From Flavobacterium gawalongense (GTDB taxonomy: Bacteria > Bacteroidota > Bacteroidia > Flavobacteriales > Flavobacteriaceae): a stretch of 64,000 bases of DNA. Positions 34,925-43,876 of this stretch are shown here, one piece after another. The notes beneath the pieces were generated by a model that did not search any database, was not told the origin of the DNA, and saw only the letters and a program-made list of their open reading frames with translations. Numbering within the stretch: the first letter of the stretch is position 1; each line of letters opens with the position of its first letter. Location: contig NZ_VJZP01000014.1 of NCBI RefSeq assembly GCF_007097265.1, positions 22,569 through 86,568 on the forward strand. The letters run 5' to 3'. A program made the translations under genes and the position numbers.

Positions 34925-36700
34925 CTAACCGTAGATTTTATGAAATAAATCGATGTATTTATCCATCACTATTTTTCGTTTCAGTTTTAGTGTAGGAGTC
35001 AATTGTCCGCCTTCAATAGACCAAACATCCGGAGTAAGTTCAAAACGTTTGATTTTTTCCCAACTGCCAAATTTTTCATTTAAGCAATCAATTTCTTCCT
35101 GAATTCGTGCAATAACTTTTTCGTTAGAGATGATTTCTTCATTGCTTTTTCCAACATCTATTCCACGTTTAGTAGCCCATTCCTTGATGAAATCAAAACT
35201 TGGCTGTATGATTGCTGCCGGCATTTTTTGTCCATCACCAATCACCATTATTTGTTCAATGAAACGGGATTGTTTCATCGAATTTTCAATTAACTGTGGC
35301 GCAATATATTTTCCTCCGGATGTTTTGAACATTTCTTTCTTGCGATCCGTAATTTTCAAGAATCCATCTTCGTCAAATATTCCAATATCTCCCGTGTGGA
35401 AATAACCGTTTGTAATTACTTCACTGGTCAATTTTTCATCTTTATAATAACCGATCATTACATTAGGTCCTTTGCAAAGAATTTCCCCGTCTTCGGCAAT
35501 TTTTACTTCGACGTTATCGATTACTTTCCCTACGGTTCCTATTTTAAAACCGTGATTTCTCATGTCGTTAACTGAAATTACGGGAGAAGTTTCGGTCAGA
35601 CCATATCCTTCCATTACCGGGATTTCTGCAGCTGCAAAAATTCGGGCTAATCTGGGTTGTAAAGCGGCACTACCGGAAACCATTAAATCCAAATTACCGC
35701 CTAAACCTTCTTTCCATTTGCTGAAAATCAGTTTACGTGCTATTTTAAGTTGGAATTCATACCAAAAACCATTTGCTCCATAAGGTTCGTAGATTAGTCC
35801 TAAATCAATGGCCCAGAAGAATAGTTTCTTTTTAATGCCGGTTAATTCAGTTCCTTTGGCGTAAATTTTATCATATACTTTTTCAAGAAGTCTGGGAACA
35901 GCTGTGATTACATGTGGTTTTACTTCTCTGATATTGTCGCCAACTTTATCTATGGATTCGCCAAAATATACCGAAACACCGTAATATTGGTATAAATACA
36001 AAATCATTCTTTCGAAAATATGGCAGATAGGAAGGAAGCTCAATGCGCGAGTTTTTCCCGCTTCAAAAGGAATTCTGGAAGCACTGTCCAAAACATTTGA
36101 GACAATATTTTTATGTGAAAGCATGACTCCTTTTGGTCTTCCTGTTGTTCCCGAGGTATAAATAATGGTCGCTAAATCTTCTGTTTTTATATTGCTTTTT
36201 CGGTCTTCAACAACATCTTGATTGCTTAGGTCTTCGCCAAGGGTAAGCAATTCAGTCCAATTTTTGCAGCCTTCAATTTCGTTGAACGAATAGACTTCTT
36301 TAAGCGTAGGTACTTTATCTTTAATCAAATTTATTTTCCGAAGCACTTCTGCATCAGATACAAAACAATATATGGCACCAGAATGATTAAGAATATATTC
36401 ATAATCATCTTCAGAAATGGTTGGGTAAATGGGAACCGTTTGTGCGCCTGTTTGCAACACACCAATATCCATAATATTCCATTCGGTTCTATTATTAGTA
36501 GAAATGACGGCAATTTTATCGTCTATTTGAACTCCTAATTTTAGTAATGCTCTTGATACAGCATTGGCTTTAGCAATGTATTCTTGTGTAGAAGTCTTTA
36601 CCCAAACCCCATTTTGCTTTGTAGTTAAAGCATCCGGAATTGTGTTAAATTTTTCTTGCTGATAATAGGGAAAATCGAAAAGTCTGGTTATTGAAGTCAT
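34925..36700 (-). CDS. Long-chain fatty acid--CoA ligase
   Basis: This 591-residue AMP-forming synthetase activates fatty acids to acyl-CoA, the entry step for beta-oxidation. The AMP-binding motif IIYTSGTTGRPKGVMLSHKN (about 187), GYGLTETSPVISVND (about 375), GYFHTGDIGIFDEDGFLKITDRKKEMFKTSGGKYI and a C-terminal LTPTLKLKRK (catalytic lysine) are all present. The type is the FadD15-like class common in Bacteroidota. It lies 8 kb from the fad operon on the same strand with a separate promoter. Confidence 0.95.
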   Translation of the reverse strand: MTSITRLFDFPYYQQEKFNTIPDALTTKQNGVWVKTSTQEYIAKANAVSRALLKLGVQIDDKIAVISTNNRTEWNIMDIGVLQTGAQTVPIYPTISEDDYEYILNHSGAIYCFVSDAEVLRKINLIKDKVPTLKEVYSFNEIEGCKNWTELLTLGEDLSNQDVVEDRKSNIKTEDLATIIYTSGTTGRPKGVMLSHKNIVSNVLDSASRIPFEAGKTRALSFLPICHIFERMILYLYQYYGVSVYFGESIDKVGDNIREVKPHVITAVPRLLEKVYDKIYAKGTELTGIKKKLFFWAIDLGLIYEPYGANGFWYEFQLKIARKLIFSKWKEGLGGNLDLMVSGSAALQPRLARIFAAAEIPVMEGYGLTETSPVISVNDMRNHGFKIGTVGKVIDNVEVKIAEDGEILCKGPNVMIGYYKDEKLTSEVITNGYFHTGDIGIFDEDGFLKITDRKKEMFKTSGGKYIAPQLIENSMKQSRFIEQIMVIGDGQKMPAAIIQPSFDFIKEWATKRGIDVGKSNEEIISNEKVIARIQEEIDCLNEKFGSWEKIKRFELTPDVWSIEGGQLTPTLKLKRKIVMDKYIDLFHKIYG

Positions 36701-36810
36701 TATTCGAAGATTAAATTTTAACGCAAATTAAATAAAAATTAATGATAATTATTATTATTCAAAAATTAAATGGAAAATTAAGTTTAAGAAGTTGGGTTAA
36801 TCTAAAAATC

Positions 36811-37263
36811 TCATTTAATGATAGATTCCTCTACATAGTCTTTGCTTCTTTCTCCTAAGATGAACATTTTCTTTTTTTCAAAATGGATTGAAAAATGAGC
36901 ATAAGTCCATTCTTCTTTAGTATTCGTTTCTGAATGTGCCTCTCTGTTTTTATACCAAAGCGAGTAAACTGCATAATTAAACCCTTTTTGGTATTTTGGA
37001 ATACCGTCTTCAAAACATTCCATTCCCCAAACGATAGTTGTTTTTGATAAATCATCCAACTGAAAAACACCAGTTCCATCTGGATTTAATTGTACAATGG
37101 GTTCCGTTCCACCTTCAGAAAGATAGGTTCCGGTTATAGGATAATCAATGGTTGTGGTAATGTAATAGCTTCCGTCTTTGGCAGTGATTTTTTCAACTTT
37201 CTGGGCATAAGAGTAAGTTACAGACAGCAATAGGGTGAAAAATAGTAAAGTTAGAGATTTCAT
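36811..37263 (-). CDS. Exported protein, unknown function
   Basis: The 150-residue precursor has a signal peptide ending TYSYAQ (about 1-21). The mature part is beta-rich with GSYYITTTIDYPITGTYLSE, LNPDGTGVFQLDD and a C-terminal HFEKKKMFILGERSKDYVEE. The DGTGVFQ segment resembles calycin- or META-like folds, but I cannot assign a family. It is a single gene between the acyl-CoA synthetase and the PAS-LuxR regulator. Confidence 0.65.
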   Translation of the reverse strand: MKSLTLLFFTLLLSVTYSYAQKVEKITAKDGSYYITTTIDYPITGTYLSEGGTEPIVQLNPDGTGVFQLDDLSKTTIVWGMECFEDGIPKYQKGFNYAVYSLWYKNREAHSETNTKEEWTYAHFSIHFEKKKMFILGERSKDYVEESIIK

Positions 37264-37393
37264 TAGTTAGGTTATTTTATGTTTGTTGAATAGCTAAAAG
37301 TAAGAGTATGCTTTTTAGAATAGTTTTGTTTTTTTGCCTAATGGCTTGATTTTTAATAAAAAATGTAAATCTAATAAAATTAGTTATAAGAAT

Positions 37394-38155
37394 TTATAAT
37401 AAGCCTTGTAAGGTACTTTTTCTAATTAATTGAGCCGTATTTTTAGAGTTGGATTTCTTTAAAATATTTTTGCGATGCTGTTTCACGGTATTAACACTGA
37501 TAAAAAGTGCATTGGCAATTTCATTGTTGTCAAAACCTTCTGCAATTAGCTTAATGATGTCAATTTCTCTTTTTGAAAATTCTGAAAAACATTGGGTATC
37601 TTCAAAAACACCAATATTCATATAGGAAGGTTCGTCCTTTAGCCCTATCATGGAATATTGATAGGTATTGTTTTTGGTCAAATGATCGATTCTGGTATGA
37701 ATATTCAGTGATTTTCCAAATCCGCCTTTTGGATCTAAAGTAAGTATTATGGCTTGATGATTGAGCATGCAATACTCCCCATTTTTCATTCGACTTCTAA
37801 AACTGTAATTCATTTTATAGTTAGTCAATTTTTCCGCACCTATATTGGTATAAAAAAAATTAAGTATTGAAGCTTCGGTTTTTACTATGAAGTCAATATC
37901 GTCAGGATGTATTGTTCCAAGAATATCATTAAAACATACGGTTTCCGGGTCAAATCCATGAATATCAGTTATAGCTGGACTAATGTTAGATAAAGACATG
38001 TCATAAAAATCAATGATGTAAAAATAAAACGGACCAGTGCTTATTATAGAACTGGCAATTTCATCAAACTTTATTTGTGGTAATAAAGTGTTCTCGTTGG
38101 CTCTTTTCTGGGTGTCAATCCAAACCGAATGAAGTTTTTGTAATTCTTGGGTCAT
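37394..38155 (-). CDS. PAS-like / LuxR-type helix-turn-helix regulator
   Basis: The 253-residue protein lacks a receiver domain. Residues about 40-150 resemble a PAS fold (FYFYIIDFYDMSLSNISPAI, IHPDDIDFIVKTEA with the typical HPDD turn). The C-terminal LuxR domain (about 190-250) is clear: FSKREIDIIKLIAEGFDNNEIA, LFISVNTVKQHRKNILKK. This one-component layout is frequent in Flavobacteria. The sensed signal is unknown. The upstream 250 bp on its 5' side contain the copy B mobile-like element, starting 61 bp before the start codon, which may affect its promoter. Confidence 0.88.
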   Translation of the reverse strand: MTQELQKLHSVWIDTQKRANENTLLPQIKFDEIASSIISTGPFYFYIIDFYDMSLSNISPAITDIHGFDPETVCFNDILGTIHPDDIDFIVKTEASILNFFYTNIGAEKLTNYKMNYSFRSRMKNGEYCMLNHQAIILTLDPKGGFGKSLNIHTRIDHLTKNNTYQYSMIGLKDEPSYMNIGVFEDTQCFSEFSKREIDIIKLIAEGFDNNEIANALFISVNTVKQHRKNILKKSNSKNTAQLIRKSTLQGLL

Positions 38156-38216
38156 GTCTTAGGTTTTTAACATAAAATTTTGTTAAAAATACAATTATTT
38201 TTGCAATTTAATGAAA

Positions 38217-38388
38217 TATGACTGTCCGTAACTAATACCAATCAATTATTCCAGCCACGAATTACACGAATTACCCCGAATTTCTATTTTAATTTTTAAA
38301 AAGTTGGTGAAAATTAGTGTAATTCGTGGCTAACTTTTTTAGAAATATTTCTCTTTTGTAAATTTAGTCCGCTTAGCGGACAGTCATA
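38217..38388. mobile_element. MITE-like element, copy B (172 bp)
   Basis: The 12-bp terminal inverted repeats TATGACTGTCCG / CGGACAGTCATA are perfect, and TAATGAAA flanks both sides (38209-38216 and 38389-38396). The interior holds GCCACGAATTACAC and its inverse GTGTAATTCGTGGC. The right end carries the palindrome GTCCGCTTAGCGGAC. No coding capacity is seen. It lies upstream of the PAS-LuxR gene and downstream of the purL-tail fragment. Confidence 0.82.
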
Positions 38389-38477
38389 TAATGAAAAATA
38401 AACGAGGTTTTGAAAAAGAAGGGAATAATTCTGAAATTTTTAAATTTCAGTATTGTTAATTTTTATTTAGTAACAAA

Positions 38478-38506
38478 AAAAGCGTTCACCATTAGCGAAC
38501 GCTTTT
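38478..38506 (-). terminator. Terminator after the purL-tail fragment
   Basis: AAAAGCGTTC (38478-38487) pairs with GAACGCTTTT (38497-38506) over a 9-nt loop. It is similar in stem and position to the terminator after the intact purL (39833-39859), so the duplicated segment includes the terminator. Confidence 0.8.
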
Positions 38507-38513
38507 ATAAATT

Positions 38514-38657
38514 TCAAATAAATTTTTTATCCATCCATTTTCTGGCATTGACAAACGCTTCATGCCAAGGCGAAACTTCTTCGTCCCGGTCTTTTGGATA
38601 ATGTGCCCAGTTCCATTGGAACGTGGAACGCTCGGTATTTGGTATCATCACAAGTGA
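38514..38657 (-). pseudogene. Second, displaced copy of the purL 3' end
   Basis: About 135 bp from 38523 to 38657 match the last 130 bp of purL (39883-40013) with roughly nine substitutions and one indel. The minus-strand frame encodes the same PurL tail (FQWNWAHYPKDR...EVSPWHEAFVNARKWMDKK) and then reads FI and stops at 38514-38516. Similarity ends five bases before the rhuM stop codon. It is the only PurL-derived sequence here apart from the complete gene. Confidence 0.93.
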
Positions 38658-38662
38658 TAAAA

Positions 38663-39664
38663 TCACTTTTTAGTATCCAGTTTTTTTATAAGGTTATCTA
38701 AATCTGAAATATAATTCTTGTCTTGTTCGATTCTGAAAAAATCATATTCTTGGTGTGCTTTTTCGACTGCTTTGTCATGGGAAATTTTTCCTGCATTTGG
38801 TAAAATATCCAGGCTATTACTGTCGAGGAATTTATTGGTACGTTCCAGCCAATCTTTCATGTGTAATAGTTTACTACGACGGGCTTGAAACTCTGCTAAA
38901 TCTAAAAACGCACTTACCAAAAGATTCAGGTCTCCAATTTCAGGTTCTGATAAATAATTCTTTGCGATAGTGACATCACTTTTCAAAATTTTTCCCTGTG
39001 GTGCATTTTTCCAAGTAGAAAGTCCCATGAAATCTTTGTTTCTGTCTACTCTGTCATAAATAATTTCGGCTGCCGTTTTTCCAGTAATGGCAAAATGCAA
39101 TTTGTTTTGCACCATTTTGTAAAACAGTTTGGTTTCTTCAGCATTTATGGAATAATCGGCACTACATTGTTCAAATATATCCCCCAATTTTTGATACATT
39201 CGACGCTCACTGGTGCGAATTTCACGAATTCGCTCCAATAATTCATCAAAATAATCTTTGCCAAAAGGTTTACCATTTTTGAGCATATCATCATTCAAGA
39301 CAAAACCTTTGATGATATATTCTTTTAAAGTTTGTGTAGCCCAAATTCTGAATTGTGTAGCTTGCTTTGAGTTTACACGGTAACCGACGGCAATAATTGC
39401 ATCGAGGTTGTAGAATTTTGTTTGATAGGTTTTGCCGTCTTCGGCAGTATGTGCAATTTTTGCACTAACTGAATTTTCAGTTAATTCACTTGTTTGAAAA
39501 ATATTTTTCAAATGTTTTGTAACAACCGTTCTGTCCACTCCAAAAAGCTCCGCTAATTTTAGTTGGTTTAACCAAAAGGTTTCTTTATTAAAAAGAACTT
39601 CTATCCTAACATTTGCTGTAGGGGTATTGTAAAATATTATGTTATTGGATTGGTTGTCTTCCAT
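38663..39664 (-). CDS. rhuM: RhuM-family protein
   Basis: The 333-residue protein matches the RhuM family, named from Salmonella pathogenicity island 3 and widespread in genomic islands. The N-terminal part has FWLNQLKLAELFGVDRTVVTK-HLKNIF, a helix-turn-helix-like KilA-N/Bro-type segment, and AIIAVGYRVNSKQATQFRIW-ATQTLKEYIIKGF, the signature of the family. The C-terminal half is helical (LSEPEIGDLNLLVSAFLDLAE-FQARR). The molecular function is unknown. The gene sits between the intact purL and a second purL tail, so it is probably cargo that arrived by recombination. Two palindromes precede it. Confidence 0.93.
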   Translation of the reverse strand: MEDNQSNNIIFYNTPTANVRIEVLFNKETFWLNQLKLAELFGVDRTVVTKHLKNIFQTSELTENSVSAKIAHTAEDGKTYQTKFYNLDAIIAVGYRVNSKQATQFRIWATQTLKEYIIKGFVLNDDMLKNGKPFGKDYFDELLERIREIRTSERRMYQKLGDIFEQCSADYSINAEETKLFYKMVQNKLHFAITGKTAAEIIYDRVDRNKDFMGLSTWKNAPQGKILKSDVTIAKNYLSEPEIGDLNLLVSAFLDLAEFQARRSKLLHMKDWLERTNKFLDSNSLDILPNAGKISHDKAVEKAHQEYDFFRIEQDKNYISDLDNLIKKLDTKK

Positions 39665-39725
39665 TTGATTTTAATATTGGCTTGAGTTTATAAAATTAGA
39701 AATTTATTTCATAGATCTTGAGTTG

Positions 39726-39778
39726 TTTCCATTTTGGAAATAGCTGAATTTTATATTGAACTGTTTCCAAAATGGAAA
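39726..39778. promoter_or_regulatory. Two palindromic operator-like sites before rhuM
   Basis: TTTCCATTTTGGAAA (39726-39740) and TTTCCAAAATGGAAA (39764-39778) both fit TTTCCA-N3-TGGAAA and are 38 bp apart centre to centre, 62 and 100 bp upstream of the rhuM start. Sequences of this form typically bind dimeric repressors; RhuM itself, with its helix-turn-helix-like N-terminus, is a candidate. Confidence 0.6.
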
Positions 39779-39832
39779 TAATTGTATCTATAAAATATTT
39801 TAGGACTTAAAAATACAATTTTTGCGCAAAAT

Positions 39833-39859
39833 AAAAGCGCTCCTTTTCGGGAACGCTTT
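39833..39859 (-). terminator. Terminator after purL
   Basis: AAAGCG pairs with CGCTTT and TCC with GGA inside it, with a small bulge and a short T/A stretch beyond. It is less perfect than the copy at 38478-38506. Confidence 0.55.
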
Positions 39860-39879
39860 CAATATAGTAAAACAAAAAA

Positions 39880-42800
39880 TTACTTTTTATCCATCCATTT
39901 TCTGGCATTGACAAAAGCTTCATGCCAAGGCGAAACTTCATCGTCTCTGTCTTTTGGATAATGTGCCCAGTTCCATTGGAACGTGGAACGCTCAATATGT
40001 GGCATCATTACCAAGTGACGTCCTGTTTTGTCGCAAAGCATCGCAACGTCAAAATGAGAACCGTTTGGATTAGCAGGATAGCCTTCATAGGCATATTTAG
40101 AAACAATATTATAATTTTCTTCACCCATTGGTAAGTCAAATTTTCCTTCGCCATGCGAAACCCAAACTCCTAGTGTACTTCCAGCTAATGAAGAAAGCAT
40201 CACCGAATTGTTTTCTTGTACCGTTACCGATGTAAAAATACTTTCGTGTTTGTTACTTTCGTTGTGCAACATTTTTCCGTGTACTTCATGCTCCGGATTA
40301 ATCACTTCCAATTCCATAAACAATTGGCAACCATTACAGATTCCAACAGACAACGTATCTTCTCTTTTGAAGAAATTGTCTAAAGCTGTTTTTGCTTTTT
40401 CATTGTATAAAAATGCTCCAGCCCAACCTTTGGCAGAACCTAAAACATCTGAATTTGAGAATCCGCCAACAGCCCCGATAAACTGAATGTCTTCCAAAGT
40501 TTCACGTCCCGAAATCAAGTCGGTCATGTGAACATCTTTTACATCAAACCCGGCTAAGTACATGGCATTCGCCATTTCACGTTCGGAATTACTTCCTTTT
40601 TCACGAATAATTGCTGCTTTTGGACGCGGTTTTGAGTTGTCGATAACTGGTTTTTTTCCTGTAAAATGCGTTGGAAAAGTATAGTGTAAAGCTTGATTTT
40701 TATAATTGTCGAAACGCTGTTGTGCTGTTCCGTTCTTCGATTGTTTTTGGTCTAATAAAAATGAAGTTTTGTACCAAACATCTCTGTATTTGGCAATGTC
40801 TAATTTACAAGGTCCAAAGTCTAATGTTGCTTCGTTCGTAGCAGTTCCTAATTTGTAAAAAGCAACATTATTTGCTTTTAATTTAGATTTAACTTCAGCA
40901 TCCGATTTTGCTTGAAACACGATTCCAATATTTTCTGCAAAAAGATATTTGATAATGTCTTTTTCTTCGAAAACAGAGAAATCTATTTTAGCTCCCAAAT
41001 TCACATCGGCAAAACACATTTCCAATAAAGTAGTAATTAAACCACCACTTCCAATATCGTGTCCAGCAAGGATATTATTATCTAGAATTAATTCTTGTAT
41101 TGTATTGAAAGCTCTTTTGAAAAATGCAGCGTCTTTAATAGTTGGGACTTCATTTCCAATAGTATTCAACGTTTGTGCAAACGAAGAACCGCCTAATTTG
41201 AAATCATCTTGTGACAAATTGATGTAATAAATAGAACCGCCGTCTTTTTGTAGAACGGGTTCCACTACTTTTCTAATGTCGGTACAATTTCCACCTGCTG
41301 AAATAATTACCGTTCCCGGTGCGATTACTTCTTCATTTGGATATTTTTGTTTCATTGAAAGGGAATCTTTTCCGGTTGGAATATTGATTCCCAATTCGAT
41401 TGCGAAATCCGAACAACCTTGCACAGCTGCGTACAAACGCGCATCTTCCCCTTCGTTTTTGCAAGCCCACATCCAGTTAGCAGAAAGAGAAATTCCATCC
41501 AAACCATCTTTAATAGGCGCCCAAACAATATTCGATAATGCTTCTGCAATGGCCGTTCTGCTTCCCGCAACAGGGTCAATTAATGCTGCAACAGGAGAGT
41601 GACCAATCGAAGTTGCAATTCCTTCTATTCCTTGGTAATCCAAAGCCATTACACCACAGTTGTTCAATGGCAATTGCAATGGACCGGCACATTGTTGTTT
41701 GGCAACTTTACCACCAACACAACGGTCCACTTTGTTTGTTAACCAGTCTTTACAAGCTACAGCTTCTAATTGAAGTACTTGCTCTAAGTAAGTTGAGATA
41801 TTTTTTACAGTATAGTCTAAATTAGCATAGTTTCTTTCAATAGTTTTGTCCGTCATGACCACTTTTGGAGAACTTCCAAAAAAGTCTTCCAAGGCAAAAT
41901 CCATTGGTTTGGCACCTGTTGATTTTGATTCGAAAGTAAAACGGTGATCTCCGGTTACATCTCCCACTTGATACATCGGTGAACGCTCCCGGTTGGCAAT
42001 TTTTTGCAATAAATCGATGTTTTCCTTACCAATAACCAATCCCATTCTTTCTTGGGATTCGTTACCGATTATTTCTTTTGCCGAAAGGGTAGGATCTCCC
42101 ACAGGCAATTTGTCTAAATCAATTAATCCACCGGTATCTTCCACCAATTCCGAAAGACAGTTTAAATGCCCCCCAGCTCCGTGATCGTGAATAGAGACAA
42201 TTGGATTGATATCGCTTTCTACCAAACCACGAATGGCATTGGCGGCACGTTTTTGCATTTCCGGGTTTGAACGTTGGATTGCGTTCAATTCAATTCCAGA
42301 ACTGAAAGCGCCTGTGTCTGCTGAAGAAACTGCAGCTCCACCCATTCCGATTCTGTAATTTTCACCACCAAGGATAACAATTTTATCTCCAGTTTGTGGT
42401 TTTTTCTTAATCGCCTGATCCAATTTTCCGTAACCAATTCCACCCGCTTGCATAATCACTTTGTCGAAACCTAATTTGCGTGCGTTTTCTTCGTGTTCGA
42501 AAGTCAGGATAGAACCTGTAATTAACGGTTGCCCAAATTTATTTCCAAAATCAGAAGCTCCGTTTGACGCTTTGATCAAAATATCCATTGGGGTTTGATA
42601 CAACCATTTTCTTTCGGTCATGCCGTTTTCCCATGGTCTGTTTGCTGATAGACGAGAGTATGACGTCATGTAAACAGCTGTTCCTGCCATTGGCAACGAA
42701 CCTTGTCCACCTGCTAAACGGTCCCTGATTTCTCCACCAGAACCTGTTGCAGCTCCGTTGAAAGGCTCTACCGTTGTTGGGAAATTATGTGTTTCTGCTT

Positions 42801-43533
42801 TTAATGAAATAACCGAATCAAATTCTTTTACTTCATAAAAATCAGGTTTATCAGCACTTTTTGGAGCAAATTGTTGTACACGCGGCCCTTTTACAAAAGC
42901 AACGTTATCTTTGTAAGCCGAAACAATACCGTTCGGGTTTTCCTGAGATGTTTTTTTGATTAATTTGAATAAAGAAGATTCTTTTTCTTCTCCGTCAATT
43001 ATAAAAGTTCCGTTGAAAATCTTGTGACGACAGTGTTCTGAATTGGCCTGTGAGAAACCAAAAATTTCAGAATCCGTTAGTTTTCGTCCTAATTTAATCG
43101 CTAAATTATCCAAATATTCTACTTCTTCCGGACTTAAAGACAATCCTTCTTTTTTATTGTAGGCAGCAATGTCATCGATATCTAAAATAGCTTCCGGAAG
43201 TACGTTGATAGTGAAAATATCTTGATTTAATTCAGCATATTTTTGCGAAAGCATGGGGTCAAAATCAGAAAAATCAGCTGTTGCTTTGTGAAATTCCTCG
43301 ATTCTAATGATTCCGGAAATTCCCATATTTTGGGTGATTTCCACTGCATTGGTACTCCAAGGCGTTATCATAGTGGCGCGAGGACCAACAAAAAAATCCG
43401 TCAATACGGATTTTTCTATTTTATAGGAGTTGGCAAAAAGCCAGTTGAGTTTTGAAATGTCTTGAGCCGAAATTTCGTTTTTCGTTTGTACTGCAAAAAC
43501 AGTTTTGCTTTGGTTTTCAAAGAAATGGATCAT
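39880..43533 (-). CDS. purL: Phosphoribosylformylglycinamidine synthase, single-chain
   Basis: This ATP- and glutamine-dependent enzyme makes FGAM in step 4 of purine synthesis. The 1217 residues include the FGAM N-terminal domain, two AIRS-like halves (FSQANSEHCRHKIFNGTF, LKAETHNFPTTVEPFNGAAT-GSGGEIRD, HDHGAGG, HDIGSGGLITTLLEMCFA) and a C-terminal glutamine amidotransferase (GICNGCQLFMEL with catalytic cysteine, and FDVAMLCDKTGRHLVMMPHIER with histidine). It is intact. Its last 130 bp are nearly repeated 1.36 kb downstream, after rhuM. No other purine gene is adjacent. Confidence 0.97.
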   Translation of the reverse strand: MIHFFENQSKTVFAVQTKNEISAQDISKLNWLFANSYKIEKSVLTDFFVGPRATMITPWSTNAVEITQNMGISGIIRIEEFHKATADFSDFDPMLSQKYAELNQDIFTINVLPEAILDIDDIAAYNKKEGLSLSPEEVEYLDNLAIKLGRKLTDSEIFGFSQANSEHCRHKIFNGTFIIDGEEKESSLFKLIKKTSQENPNGIVSAYKDNVAFVKGPRVQQFAPKSADKPDFYEVKEFDSVISLKAETHNFPTTVEPFNGAATGSGGEIRDRLAGGQGSLPMAGTAVYMTSYSRLSANRPWENGMTERKWLYQTPMDILIKASNGASDFGNKFGQPLITGSILTFEHEENARKLGFDKVIMQAGGIGYGKLDQAIKKKPQTGDKIVILGGENYRIGMGGAAVSSADTGAFSSGIELNAIQRSNPEMQKRAANAIRGLVESDINPIVSIHDHGAGGHLNCLSELVEDTGGLIDLDKLPVGDPTLSAKEIIGNESQERMGLVIGKENIDLLQKIANRERSPMYQVGDVTGDHRFTFESKSTGAKPMDFALEDFFGSSPKVVMTDKTIERNYANLDYTVKNISTYLEQVLQLEAVACKDWLTNKVDRCVGGKVAKQQCAGPLQLPLNNCGVMALDYQGIEGIATSIGHSPVAALIDPVAGSRTAIAEALSNIVWAPIKDGLDGISLSANWMWACKNEGEDARLYAAVQGCSDFAIELGINIPTGKDSLSMKQKYPNEEVIAPGTVIISAGGNCTDIRKVVEPVLQKDGGSIYYINLSQDDFKLGGSSFAQTLNTIGNEVPTIKDAAFFKRAFNTIQELILDNNILAGHDIGSGGLITTLLEMCFADVNLGAKIDFSVFEEKDIIKYLFAENIGIVFQAKSDAEVKSKLKANNVAFYKLGTATNEATLDFGPCKLDIAKYRDVWYKTSFLLDQKQSKNGTAQQRFDNYKNQALHYTFPTHFTGKKPVIDNSKPRPKAAIIREKGSNSEREMANAMYLAGFDVKDVHMTDLISGRETLEDIQFIGAVGGFSNSDVLGSAKGWAGAFLYNEKAKTALDNFFKREDTLSVGICNGCQLFMELEVINPEHEVHGKMLHNESNKHESIFTSVTVQENNSVMLSSLAGSTLGVWVSHGEGKFDLPMGEENYNIVSKYAYEGYPANPNGSHFDVAMLCDKTGRHLVMMPHIERSTFQWNWAHYPKDRDDEVSPWHEAFVNARKWMDKK

Positions 43534-43876
43534 TGTTTTTTAGTTTGTTGTATTGTGATGCAAATTTAGTTTAAATAAATAGTACGAGCAAATGTGAAAA
43601 GCAAAGACTTTGAAAAATTAAACGAGTAAAAAGTATAACATGAATTTCACGAATTAACACAAATTATTTTTTGACACTTTCTAATGCTTTGAAATCATGA
43701 TTTTTTTACAAACTTATATTTTCTTCAATATCTTATATGGTGAAAAAGTATATTAAATGAGTTGACCATATAAGAAATATAAGAGCATATCAGAGAAAAA
43801 AGGAAACTAATTTGTTTTATGACAAAAGTGTTTCAAAAGCCTCTGGACGTGGTAAAAAAATCTTGTTAGAATGAAA
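43534..43876. other. Gene-free spacer upstream of purL
   Basis: The 343 bp hold a tract with ATGAATTT-CACGAATTA-ACACAAATTA phasing (about 43640-43668) and an inverted repeat CTTATATGGT (43732-43741) / ACCATATAAG (43765-43774). I see no ORF, RNA or convincing promoter, although purL must start here. Confidence 0.6.

Noticed and set aside
38663..39664. rhuM as the toxin or defence gene of a two-gene system
   Set aside because: No antitoxin-like or restriction partner gene lies in the cassette; only purL tails and a terminator flank it.
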